64,000 bases of DNA from contig NZ_JAMXSB010000006.1 of assembly GCF_024124665.1 (NCBI RefSeq), forward strand, positions 1 through 64,000, written 5' to 3'. Below are positions 15,777-23,500 of this stretch, in pieces; the first letter of the stretch is position 1; each line of letters starts with the position of its first letter. The DNA comes from Pleionea sp. CnH1-48. GTDB lineage: Bacteria; Pseudomonadota; Gammaproteobacteria; Enterobacterales; Kangiellaceae. Below the pieces are notes generated by a model. That model saw only the letters and a list, made by a program, of their open reading frames with translations, did not search any database and was not told the origin of the DNA. The position numbers were made by a program, and so were the translations under genes.

Positions 15777-16382
15777 ATGTACAAGCTTTATTCTATACCC
15801 GGTTCGTGTTCGATGGGTATTCATGTTCTACTCAATGAGCTTCAACAAGATGTGAACATTATAAACATTAATGAAGTTGATAATTACTCAGAGATTAACC
15901 CTGCTATGATGGTCCCTGTGTTAGAAGATGGCGATCTTCAACTACGTGAAGGCGCAGCTATTGCACTCTATCTTCTCGAAAAACACAAAGACTCAAACCT
16001 GCCAGGAGGTCTCGCTGAGAAAGCTAACTTCCACCAACACTTATTCTTCAATTATGCGACGATGCACCCCGCTTATAACCGCTTGTTTTTTGCTATGAAG
16101 AACTTAGACGGGGACGCACAAAAGCAAATGTATCAAAAGGGAGCTTCCGCTATCTCTGCACTTTGGACCCTTGTTGATAAACAACTCGCGACTCGGACGT
16201 TTATGATGGGTGAGCACCCTTCGATTATTGATTATTTGCTATGTGTTTATGCAAATTGGGGGAGTTTTTTTGATATTGATATTACGCTAGGAAAAAACGT
16301 TACTCGAATGATTAAAACAACGATTCAGCGACCAAGTTTTCAGAAAGTACTAGATATCGAAAGAGTGACCTTCAATATCTAG
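15777..16382 (+). CDS. Glutathione S-transferase (201 aa)
   Basis: Two-domain cytosolic GST. The thioredoxin-like N-terminus (residues 1-75) has YSIPGSCSMGIHVLLNEL and ends with the glutathione-binding VPVLEDGDLQLREGAAIALY. The helical domain covers 85-195. It is of the beta/theta-like bacterial type and likely conjugates or reduces electrophiles. It is cotranscribed with nitronate monooxygenase (AAGGAAA just before the ATG). Confidence 0.9.
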   Translation: MYKLYSIPGSCSMGIHVLLNELQQDVNIININEVDNYSEINPAMMVPVLEDGDLQLREGAAIALYLLEKHKDSNLPGGLAEKANFHQHLFFNYATMHPAYNRLFFAMKNLDGDAQKQMYQKGASAISALWTLVDKQLATRTFMMGEHPSIIDYLLCVYANWGSFFDIDITLGKNVTRMIKTTIQRPSFQKVLDIERVTFNI

Positions 16383-16411
16383 CACTATCATAAAAGGCAG
16401 GCTGTCTGCAG

Positions 16412-17089
16412 TTATTGTTTACTAATAGATGGCTTGCTCTTAATCCAGTCTTTAACGGGAGTTACCCATTCTTTTCTAGGCAGGTAAAAAGCACCGTGTT
16501 CTTTACCTGTGGATATTGCCAGTTCTTTGAAATCAACCACATTAGGACTTCTTTCTATCACATGGTCACATGATCCGGTTTTGTCCGATGTTTCATAAAT
16601 CGACAATACTCTACCGTACGCTTGTGTTTCTGAATGTCTACGTAATATGCCACCACATCCTGCGAGGATAATCACATTTACCTTACTGTTTTTTAACTCA
16701 TTTGAAGCCATTACTGACAACGAGCCACCGCGTGAAAAACCAAGCAAAGTAATCTGCTCAGGTTTTACCCCCGCTTTTATCAAACGGTTAACACTGTTCG
16801 CTAACTCCTTTGCATGCAAGATAGGCTGAATATCTTTTTTACGATGATAGGCAATCAAATGATAGGCTGCATCAGACAGTGACTTTTTGACCAGAGGGTA
16901 GTCGTAGACTCCCCAACGAGGATGCTCCGGTGTTGGATTATCCCCTTCAACAATAAAACCATGAGAATAAAAAACATACTTGTCATTGGGTTTTACTTGT
17001 TCAGGAAAACCAGTAAACAACTCACCAGCCAGTAGAGATACCGAAAATGTAGACAAAAAGAATAACGATAATAACTTTTTCTTGTTCAT
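16412..17089 (-). CDS. Secreted alpha/beta hydrolase (225 aa)
   Basis: The signal peptide KKKLLSLFFLSTFSVSLLAG is followed by an alpha/beta-hydrolase fold with an oxyanion YSHGF near residue 42, the nucleophile elbow LGFSRGGS with S119 and a late histidine in TGKEHGAFY near residue 204. It is probably a periplasmic or secreted esterase-like enzyme of unknown substrate. ATG 17089 is chosen because the leader peptide begins there; an upstream TTG at 17119 only adds hydrophobic sequence. It faces the GST gene convergently. Confidence 0.72.
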   Translation of the reverse strand: MNKKKLLSLFFLSTFSVSLLAGELFTGFPEQVKPNDKYVFYSHGFIVEGDNPTPEHPRWGVYDYPLVKKSLSDAAYHLIAYHRKKDIQPILHAKELANSVNRLIKAGVKPEQITLLGFSRGGSLSVMASNELKNSKVNVIILAGCGGILRRHSETQAYGRVLSIYETSDKTGSCDHVIERSPNVVDFKELAISTGKEHGAFYLPRKEWVTPVKDWIKSKPSISKQ

Positions 17090-17145
17090 GTTGTAATTAA
17101 TCAGAAAAAACATGAACAATAGACACAGAAGACGTACAGAAAGTT

Positions 17146-17183
17146 CAACGAGGCGTTTGTTTATATAAACAAACGCCTCGTTG
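17146..17183. terminator. Perfect 38-bp palindrome, probable terminator
   Basis: Bases 17146-17164 are the exact reverse complement of 17165-17183, giving a 19-bp arm on each side with no unpaired spacer. It begins two bases after the stop codon of the minus-strand gene at 17186. As RNA it would fold into a long hairpin. No long T-run follows, so factor-independent termination is not certain. Confidence 0.6.
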
Positions 17184-17185
17184 CA

Positions 17186-17611
17186 TTATGACTTGTTTTT
17201 CTTGCGCTTAAAATTAGGAATATAGTGGGACTGGGTAGAATTACCAATACGTGTACATTCTCCGTCTTCATTCCAAGCAAAGGAGATAAATGAGTAGCTG
17301 CTAATGGAGTTAATGCCATCTAATAGTTCTTTGTTTTGGGTAGAACAAAATACAAAACCATCATCTTCCTCCGATACTCTTGCCTGACAAAATCCAAAAG
17401 AAATAACTTCTTCATCCGAAACGGCAACTTTCCGAATGCCACACCCTATCGCTTCAGATGCGTTCTTAGAAAAACGTGCTGTGGCCATATCACCGGATGC
17501 AAATCGATTTTCCGTATCAATAGTAACTGGCGCAGGCTGAGTTAAACCAGCGAAAGCTTGAAGTGATAACCCAGAAACAAGAACAGACAGTACAATACTT
17601 TTCATTTTCAT
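17186..17611 (-). CDS. Secreted hypothetical protein (141 aa)
   Basis: The signal peptide MKMKSIVLSVLVSGLSLQAFAG ends near residue 21. The mature part has five cysteines (IGCGIR, FGFCQAR, VFCSTQ, EDGECTR) and a basic tail. This fits a small disulfide-bonded periplasmic or secreted protein of no recognised family. The ATG at 17611 has AAAGGAAA 7 nt upstream. It follows an anchored acidic protein by 31 nt, so the two are likely one operon, ending at the 38-bp palindrome. Confidence 0.65.
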   Translation of the reverse strand: MKMKSIVLSVLVSGLSLQAFAGLTQPAPVTIDTENRFASGDMATARFSKNASEAIGCGIRKVAVSDEEVISFGFCQARVSEEDDGFVFCSTQNKELLDGINSISSYSFISFAWNEDGECTRIGNSTQSHYIPNFKRKKNKS

Positions 17612-17642
17612 GATATTTTCCTTTTCTAGAATCGTTGAATGA

Positions 17643-18125
17643 TTATTGATAAATAGCAATTTTTTGTTGCGTTAACTTCTTCGACATACTTTGCAAGAGC
17701 TTTTTTCTATCAGAATGATTGAGTTGAGCTAAAGCTTTTTCAAATTCGCCTTGCTCCTGTAAGGAAAAATCACCATCACTTAAGTATAAGTCCAGGCTTT
17801 CATCAACTGACATCACCGCCTCGGGACTAGACTCTGCTTCATGCTGCGAGTTCAGACTGACGTGAGAACTCTCACTCGATAAATTCAGCTCACTCAAAGC
17901 CAAAGCGAGTTCTTTTTTTACTACCTGCTGGATATCCGTTAGTGTGATAGATTTAGTCTCTGGCTCTATATCTTCGTATTGAGCGTCATCAGTTCTCACT
18001 TCAACATAATTACGCTGACTCTCAGGCTTAAGATAAATAACCTGTTCTTCAATGGAGAATATTTTTGCCGCCAAGAAGACCAGCACTATAGTTTGCAGAC
18101 ATACCAAACCGATTAGTATCTTCAT
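17643..18125 (-). CDS. Membrane-anchored hypothetical protein (160 aa)
   Basis: One N-terminal transmembrane segment (ILIGLVCLQTIVLVFLAAKI) without a clear cleavage site. An acidic periplasmic linker (residues ~30-110, rich in E, S and D) follows, then a helical C-terminus with EFEKALAQLNHSDRKKLLQ. No family is recognised. It probably works with the secreted cysteine-rich protein encoded 31 nt downstream, but this rests on adjacency alone. Confidence 0.6.
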   Translation of the reverse strand: MKILIGLVCLQTIVLVFLAAKIFSIEEQVIYLKPESQRNYVEVRTDDAQYEDIEPETKSITLTDIQQVVKKELALALSELNLSSESSHVSLNSQHEAESSPEAVMSVDESLDLYLSDGDFSLQEQGEFEKALAQLNHSDRKKLLQSMSKKLTQQKIAIYQ

Positions 18126-18348
18126 ACTTTTCCTTTATATACGAGAGCTAATTTCTCTCCAGTTCCAATGCCACCATCATATAAACTTACCAGAGAAAAT
18201 ACAGGGACATTAATCAACAAATTCCTTTTATCCTAACTGTTAAATGAAGCTTTATCTCATGAAGAGAAAGTGCTTTTTTTCGCAGAGTGATTTTCCAATA
18301 ATACGTAGAATTTAGCATTTGATGAAAACTCAAATAGATAAGCACTCT

Positions 18349-18414
18349 TGATCAAAAAACGTCCGTTCACGAGATGCACTTATGGATTCTCACAAACAGG
18401 GTGTCTAGTAGTCC
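18349..18414 (+). repeat. Dispersed degenerate repeat, copy A
   Basis: It aligns, with one 1-nt gap, to 20179-20245 at roughly two-thirds identity by eye. The best shared core is TTCTCA-Y-AAACAGG followed by GTC and TAGT. Function unknown. Confidence 0.35.
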
Positions 18415-18787
18415 CCACTCTTCTGAATTGATGAACCAAGCCAACCAATAATCAATATGGATTCCTCTAGGTCAAAAGCAACTCAACTTTCCTTTGAACT
18501 TGAGACTGCAGGCTTCGCTCTTTGGGTATATACAACTTAATTACAAGGATAATATTTCAAGAACTTAAGTGCTATGTTCTTGGATGTCAGAAACAGCCAA
18601 GCCATACGTTAAATCTAGAGATGCCCCCTTTTTTTGTATGCAACTCATACATTGCAAAGGGTCGGTAAAGGCCAATATTTAACAAAGTATCGCCATTGCT
18701 AATAATTGTTTTTTCTCAGTAGAATAGGGAAAAGATAATTAAACGCCTAAAAAGTTTGTTTTTTGAGCGTTTTTATACGTAAACACT

Positions 18788-18864
18788 ATGACAGTCGGTG
18801 TCGTAACGTCATTGGAGAAGGGAAAGCTAGGTTAAATTAGAGTTTTCAACCACTGGAGCTTTCC
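18788..18864 (+). promoter_or_regulatory. Dyad operator and 5' leader inverted repeat of the Xre-type gene
   Basis: ATGAC (18788-18792) and GTCAT (18808-18812) form a dyad with a 15-nt spacer. Then GGAAAGCT (18821-18828) is complementary to AGCTTTCC (18857-18864), which abuts the GGAG ribosome-binding site four bases before the ATG at 18868. The second pair could hide the ribosome-binding site in mRNA; the first could be an autoregulatory operator. Both roles are inferred. Confidence 0.35.
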
Positions 18865-18867
18865 ATT

Positions 18868-19536
18868 ATGAATATGAACTTGAAAACAGATGTAGCAAAG
18901 AAATTACGCAATAACAAAGGCTGGTCTCAACAACAGTTGGCAGAGATATGCAATGTGAGTCTTCGCACTATACAACGACTGGAAAACACTCATACCTGCT
19001 CTTTAGAAACCTTAAATGCTCTATTAGCTGCATTTGGCGTTAGCAGGCTTGAATTGGAAGCCGAATCCCAGAGCACTCCTAATAAACAGAAGAGTTTAAA
19101 CTGGCTTAGCTCACTCCATATCCCGAAGGTGTTTTATTATGCAGGAACTCTAATAATCGGATTTTTCTTGCTGACTTACTCAATATTTTATAGCGCAATT
19201 ATTAACGCAGCTTTAGAAAGTGGTGCAAAAATACAGTGGTTTGGTGCCAGTATTGTGCCAGAAACAGCTCATGCTACTACTAACTCTGTTGTAATGCCTC
19301 CGCTGTTAATTATCGCGCTTGTGGTGTTAGGCTCTCTGCTCTTTGGCGTTTTAAAAAAAAATCAGTGGGCTGGATTCTTATCGATTGTAGCAGTTCCATC
19401 GATTTATTTATTGTTCAAGTTTCATGAAATGACCTTAACGCCTGTTAGCCTGTTTTTCGCAATCACCATAGGATACGTTTTATACAGAATGAGTCTTTAC
19501 ATTAAATCACTCAGAGAACTCACCAAAGGTATTTAA
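18868..19536 (+). CDS. Xre-type HTH regulator with a four-helix membrane domain (222 aa)
   Basis: The N-terminal helix-turn-helix (residues ~8-62) has KGWSQQQLAEICNVSLRTIQ. After a linker, four hydrophobic segments follow at about 90-110, 146-163, 170-187 and 190-205 (for example VFYYAGTLIIGFFLLTYSIF and LLIIALVVLGSLLFGVL). A membrane-bound DNA-binding protein of this layout probably senses a membrane or envelope signal; the signal is unknown. It is monocistronic with a terminator at 19554. Confidence 0.82.
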   Translation: MNMNLKTDVAKKLRNNKGWSQQQLAEICNVSLRTIQRLENTHTCSLETLNALLAAFGVSRLELEAESQSTPNKQKSLNWLSSLHIPKVFYYAGTLIIGFFLLTYSIFYSAIINAALESGAKIQWFGASIVPETAHATTNSVVMPPLLIIALVVLGSLLFGVLKKNQWAGFLSIVAVPSIYLLFKFHEMTLTPVSLFFAITIGYVLYRMSLYIKSLRELTKGI

Positions 19537-19553
19537 ATAGCAAATACTAAGTT

Positions 19554-19600
19554 CTGCAAATCGTCCAGTATCTACATTCGATGATTTGCAGAGCTTTTTA
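19554..19600 (+). terminator. Intrinsic terminator of the Xre-type gene
   Basis: CTGCAAATC (19554-19562) pairs with GATTTGCAG (19583-19591), followed by AGC and five T. It begins 17 nt after the stop codon. Confidence 0.7.
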
Positions 19601-19652
19601 ATTCAGGAAAATTCACTAGATATTCCGACCATAGCACTTAGCTTAAACCACA

Positions 19653-19778
19653 TTAAGAAACCTCTCGCAAAACCGAGTCAAGAATCACATCTAACTTCAT
19701 TAAATATTTAATGGCCGCTTCAATAGCTCCCTCAGAACCAGAAGCGATCTGTTTACTAATAAGCTCCATCTTGTCCAC
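19653..19778 (-). CDS. Small hypothetical protein (41 aa)
   Basis: GTG start at 19776-19778 with AGAAGGT about 8 nt upstream; an ATG lies three codons later. The product is a single amphipathic helix-rich peptide (KQIASGSEGAIEAAIKYLM) without a signal peptide. It follows the 87-residue gene at 19827 by 48 nt on the same strand, at the end of the Rhs toxin locus. Real translation is plausible but unproven. Confidence 0.35.
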   Translation of the reverse strand: MDKMELISKQIASGSEGAIEAAIKYLMKLDVILDSVLREVS

Positions 19779-19826
19779 AACTCATTACCTTCTAATGATA
19801 AAAAACAGTCTCACTCACTTCTGCAC

Positions 19827-20090
19827 TCAGCTTTTCTCCAAGGCTTCAGAGTATTGATCTTCACTATCAAACACCATGTAGTCCTGTATTAAATCCCACG
19901 CAATCGCACATGGACGACCAGCCGCCCAATCATTGTTCGTCGCTCCTGCGGGGACTTCTCCAACAACAAAGATTCTTCCAAACTGTTTTTCGAATGAAAT
20001 ATTTTTTATTGCCAAGTTCTCACTTTCTGTTCCAAACGAGACTACTTTCCCTTCAAAATCCAAACCGTCTATCACTTCTTTATTTTTCAT
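19827..20090 (-). CDS. Hypothetical protein (87 aa) downstream of the Rhs toxin locus
   Basis: The product begins MKNKEVIDGLDFEGKVVSFG and has a beta-rich core (GRIFVVGEVPAGATNNDWAA) and a C-terminal acidic helix (DSEDQYSEALEKS). There is no signal peptide. ATG 20090 is preferred over a TTG at 20111; AAGGAAG lies upstream. No family is named. Small, acidic and cytoplasmic, it has the size and place of a second immunity or accessory gene of the toxin locus, but nothing in the sequence proves this. Confidence 0.55.
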   Translation of the reverse strand: MKNKEVIDGLDFEGKVVSFGTESENLAIKNISFEKQFGRIFVVGEVPAGATNNDWAAGRPCAIAWDLIQDYMVFDSEDQYSEALEKS

Positions 20091-20178
20091 AACTTTATGT
20101 TCTTCCTTCAATACTCTCTAATTCGCCAACCACTAGTTGCATGCATCATGTACTTAACTTCTCTCATTTATGTACCTT

Positions 20179-20245
20179 TGATTGAAAAGCGCCCTGCTTA
20201 CGGAAAGCATTTGTAACTTCTCATAAACAGGACGTCAGATAGTTC
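20179..20245 (+). repeat. Dispersed degenerate repeat, copy B
   Basis: Counterpart of 18349-18414 (same orientation, about two-thirds identity by eye). It sits in the gap between the immunity gene and the 87-residue gene. Confidence 0.35.
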
Positions 20246-20259
20246 TTTTTCCACACCTG

Positions 20260-20290
20260 CTTACAAGAAGCATATGCTACCTCTTGTAAG
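20260..20290. repeat. Stem-loop downstream of the immunity gene
   Basis: CTTACAAGA (20260-20268) and TCTTGTAAG (20282-20290) form a perfect 9-bp stem; the loop contains the self-complementary AGCATATGCT. There is no T-run on the minus strand, so it is not a standard terminator. Confidence 0.45.
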
Positions 20291-20325
20291 CCGAGTCTTT
20301 ACTAGAGCTATGTGTAACCCTGTTA

Positions 20326-20559
20326 TTACCATACCTTAAATTTAGAATTACAAAAGCCGGATGCGACATCCAACATTTCTAGTAGTTTATCTTCATACTC
20401 TTCTTCAAGACCTACTCTCATTGACTCTAGAGTATCAATTGCATCAGACTGACTTCCACCACTTTGTTCATACTTTTTTAAAATTAGAGACATTCCAGCT
20501 AGGTCCAAGTTACCACGAATAGCGGAACCTACTTTCAGCTTTAACTTTTTATCAATCAT
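20326..20559 (-). CDS. Probable immunity protein for the Rhs/Tse2-like toxin (77 aa)
   Basis: ATG 20557-20559 overlaps the TGA of the 3472-residue toxin gene as ATGA, a typical sign of translational coupling between toxin and immunity genes. The product is small, lacks a signal peptide and is largely acidic helix with basic ends (MIDKKLKLKVGSAIRGNLDL, then LESMRVGLEEEYEDKLLEML). No family is recognised, as is common for immunity proteins. Its role is inferred from position and from the toxin-like tip next to it. Confidence 0.7.
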   Translation of the reverse strand: MIDKKLKLKVGSAIRGNLDLAGMSLILKKYEQSGGSQSDAIDTLESMRVGLEEEYEDKLLEMLDVASGFCNSKFKVW

Positions 20560-23500
20560 TCTTTGCTCCATGAATCCTTAGTTTCAGATAGTGCTTCTTG
20601 GTATTCTTCCAACCTCATACTTTTAGATGGCTGAATTGTTCCATGTGTATCAGAGTCTTGAACGTATTTTAACTTCTCACCAAGTTGAGAGCTCTTAATC
20701 GACCAAACAGGATCTTTTCCCGTTCCACCATGCTCAGAAGGCCTTCTATGTCTTGGTAAATTTTGAGGTGTGTCAGGAGCAACAGAAACCCCACCCGTAT
20801 CTGGATGAACACAGCCTTTACAGTCCACAGGAATATCTGTATCTGGTCTAGCTCCTAGCGTTCTTGCAGAAGCTCCTGTTTCGGGACCATTTGAGTCTCC
20901 TTTCATCCCTCGATATAAGTTAATATCTTCTACATCACCAGAGCCACTGATCCCATCGCTGCAATTATCACTATCATTATGAACCCAAACATCCGCTTCA
21001 GTCACAAAATACGTGTGAAAGTCTTCCACTGTCAAGTTATAAGCATAGTACTCATCAGCAATATCTTCATTAGTGATAACTGTTAATGTAACACCTGCCT
21101 TATCAGTGGCAACTTTATCACCAACTACTAAAGCATCAGCATCAACCCAACCATCTGCGATATCGAAGAAAGGGTGCTCGTCTGTCGTAAAAATGACCGT
21201 TATATTGCCATCATTATCTTCTAACTGAAGTTTACGTGTGTCATCTTCGTGCCACTCTTTGAAGGTTTTTAATACTCTTTTAAAGCCCTGCTCATCACCA
21301 TGTTCGTCTTGAGAAAAAACGGTATCTCCAACCTTCAATTCCTCTATAGGCCGATAACCATCCTTAGTTAGAACCAAAGTACCTGCTAAGAATGAGTTAA
21401 CACAGTTAATACTGCTGTTTCTCTCACTGTCTTTTCCTCCAGTACTCGAGTTAGAGCTATTTGAATCTGTTTTGACACTCTTACTTCCGTTGCTTCCTAC
21501 CTTGCTTTTCAACTTGTTGGCAAGTGCACCTGCCTTATCCTTAACATAGCCGATGGCTTCTTTAGCCATCTTCATTTTCTTTAGAGCAAGTTCCTCCGCA
21601 GCCGTTTTTCCTACAGATATCATGGCAGCGCTAGCAGAAACCTCACCAGCTGAAAGCTTCTGGTAAGCATCAACACCAGAATCGATAGTCTCGTAAGCAC
21701 CATAAGCCGCAAGCCCCCAAGAAATTGCTTTGGCGGCAACAGGTATCAAAAAGAACAGATAACCGCTCGGATCAGTCCCTGCCATTGGGTTATTTAGCAC
21801 ATAAGAATAAGGGTTAAACGATTGACTATTACCTGGCTCCTGCAAGAATGGGTCAACACTCATAAAGCGGCCAAGATTATAATCATATACTCGACCATTC
21901 ATGTGGATGATTTGCGATGAATCCAAATGCTCATGGTCCGTAAAGCCTCGATTTGTAACATCAGAGGCTAGGACTTGCATCAATTTATCTTGATACTTCT
22001 CATCTCTTGGTCGACCAAAGGGGTCAAAACTATGAGTTTCTTTTACTGCTCCTTTTTCATCCAATACAGCGGCCATTGAGCCAAGACGATCACGATGGAA
22101 AAATCCAATACTATGGACAGCCGAGTGACTATCAACAGTTTCAGTAATAACCGCAATATCATCTAGGTAGACTTTGCTTTCTGTTTTAGTTCCTGTCGTA
22201 GTCCTCTCGAAAACCTTATCGATATAGAAAGTCGTAGTAGCAATACCTGCCGCATCTCTCACTTGCTTATAGCGCATTTGATCTGCACCATAATAAAGTT
22301 GAGTCGTAGACGAAGAGGTAACTACTTGGTCAAGCGGACTGAGGAAACTTCCACCACTTACAACTATTTTTGTAGGCTTATTAAACGCATTATACGTAAT
22401 ATGTCGAATGCTATCCGAAACTAAATCTCCATCGCTTATTAGGCTGTCTGAAACCAAGTTTCCGTTATTGTCATAGTTATAGTAGCGATATCCCTTACCA
22501 TTCTTTTGAGTCACTCTACGAACAGCATTAGGGCCAGCGTTGCCATAACTTCTTTCACTGCTTCCATAAACATAAGCATTATTACCATCAATACTAAAGT
22601 CAGTTTTCTTGAGTAAGTTTCCGACCGCATCATAACTGTAACTAACAGGCCTATACTGAACGTTATCAACAACTCTGTTCGATTGAATTAGGCGATGTAA
22701 ATTATCATAATCAAAGCTCTCCTCACCTCTGCTCGCATTCAATCCATAATTATCAACTGCTTGCTTCTTAAGGTTTCCGAAAGCATCATATTGATCGTAA
22801 ATAAGCTTTTGTAACTCACTTCCATTTTTAGTAAGTGTACTTAGAGCAAGCTGCCCAGTCTCTGGATAGTAGTTTCTATCAATACCAACAATATTATTGG
22901 CCAGAGTAACGGCTTCCCATTGCCCCTGAGCATTCATTGCATCTACTCGACGATAAGTATAGTCATTACCCACATTAAAAGTGCGAGTCAAAAAGCCCCT
23001 ATCATTGTACTCATAACCTACAACAAGATTATTGGGGTAAGTTTTACCTTTCAACCGACCATGGTTCTTATCGTAATGATTTTCCAGCGAAAAGCTATAA
23101 CCATCAATATGAGTTGTCTTAGTTGCAATACGGCACAGAGCATCATAACTGTATTCACGGCTGAAACTCTCAGATAACCGATGGACTGTCTCACCTGACT
23201 TCATTCCCAAACAAAGACTATTCTCATCTTTGCGAGCATCATCATACGTCCAGCTAGCTTCTTTAACTCCATCAACATCCCTCTGAGTTAGTCGTCCAAG
23301 TATGTCATAGTGATAGTAGGATAACTGACCATTGGCATCCTTTTCCGACTCAACACTACCGAACCCATGATACGTGAAAGTTTTTTGTCCCATATTGGGA
23401 TCTTTTACCCATTCTTTCTGTCCGAGCGCGTTATATTGAGCAACAATCTTCTGCTGCTTGGCATCCTCTAAAAGAATAGGTAAGCCCATGCCATTATAGG

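Larger units (their letters stand above)
18126..18867. other. Long intergenic region (742 bp) with a repeat and regulatory dyads
   Basis: No convincing open frame. It holds one copy of a degenerate ~66-bp repeat (18349-18414) and, close to the Xre gene, two inverted repeats listed separately. The rest is AT-rich with no recognised RNA gene. Confidence 0.4.

Noticed and set aside
20256-20295. Intrinsic terminator for the toxin/immunity transcript
   Set aside because: The stem is good, but the minus-strand flank is A-rich and not T-rich; kept only as a stem-loop.
22920-23177. Opposite-strand frames inside the giant toxin gene
   Set aside because: They are shadows of a continuous coding frame, without start signals or recognisable products.
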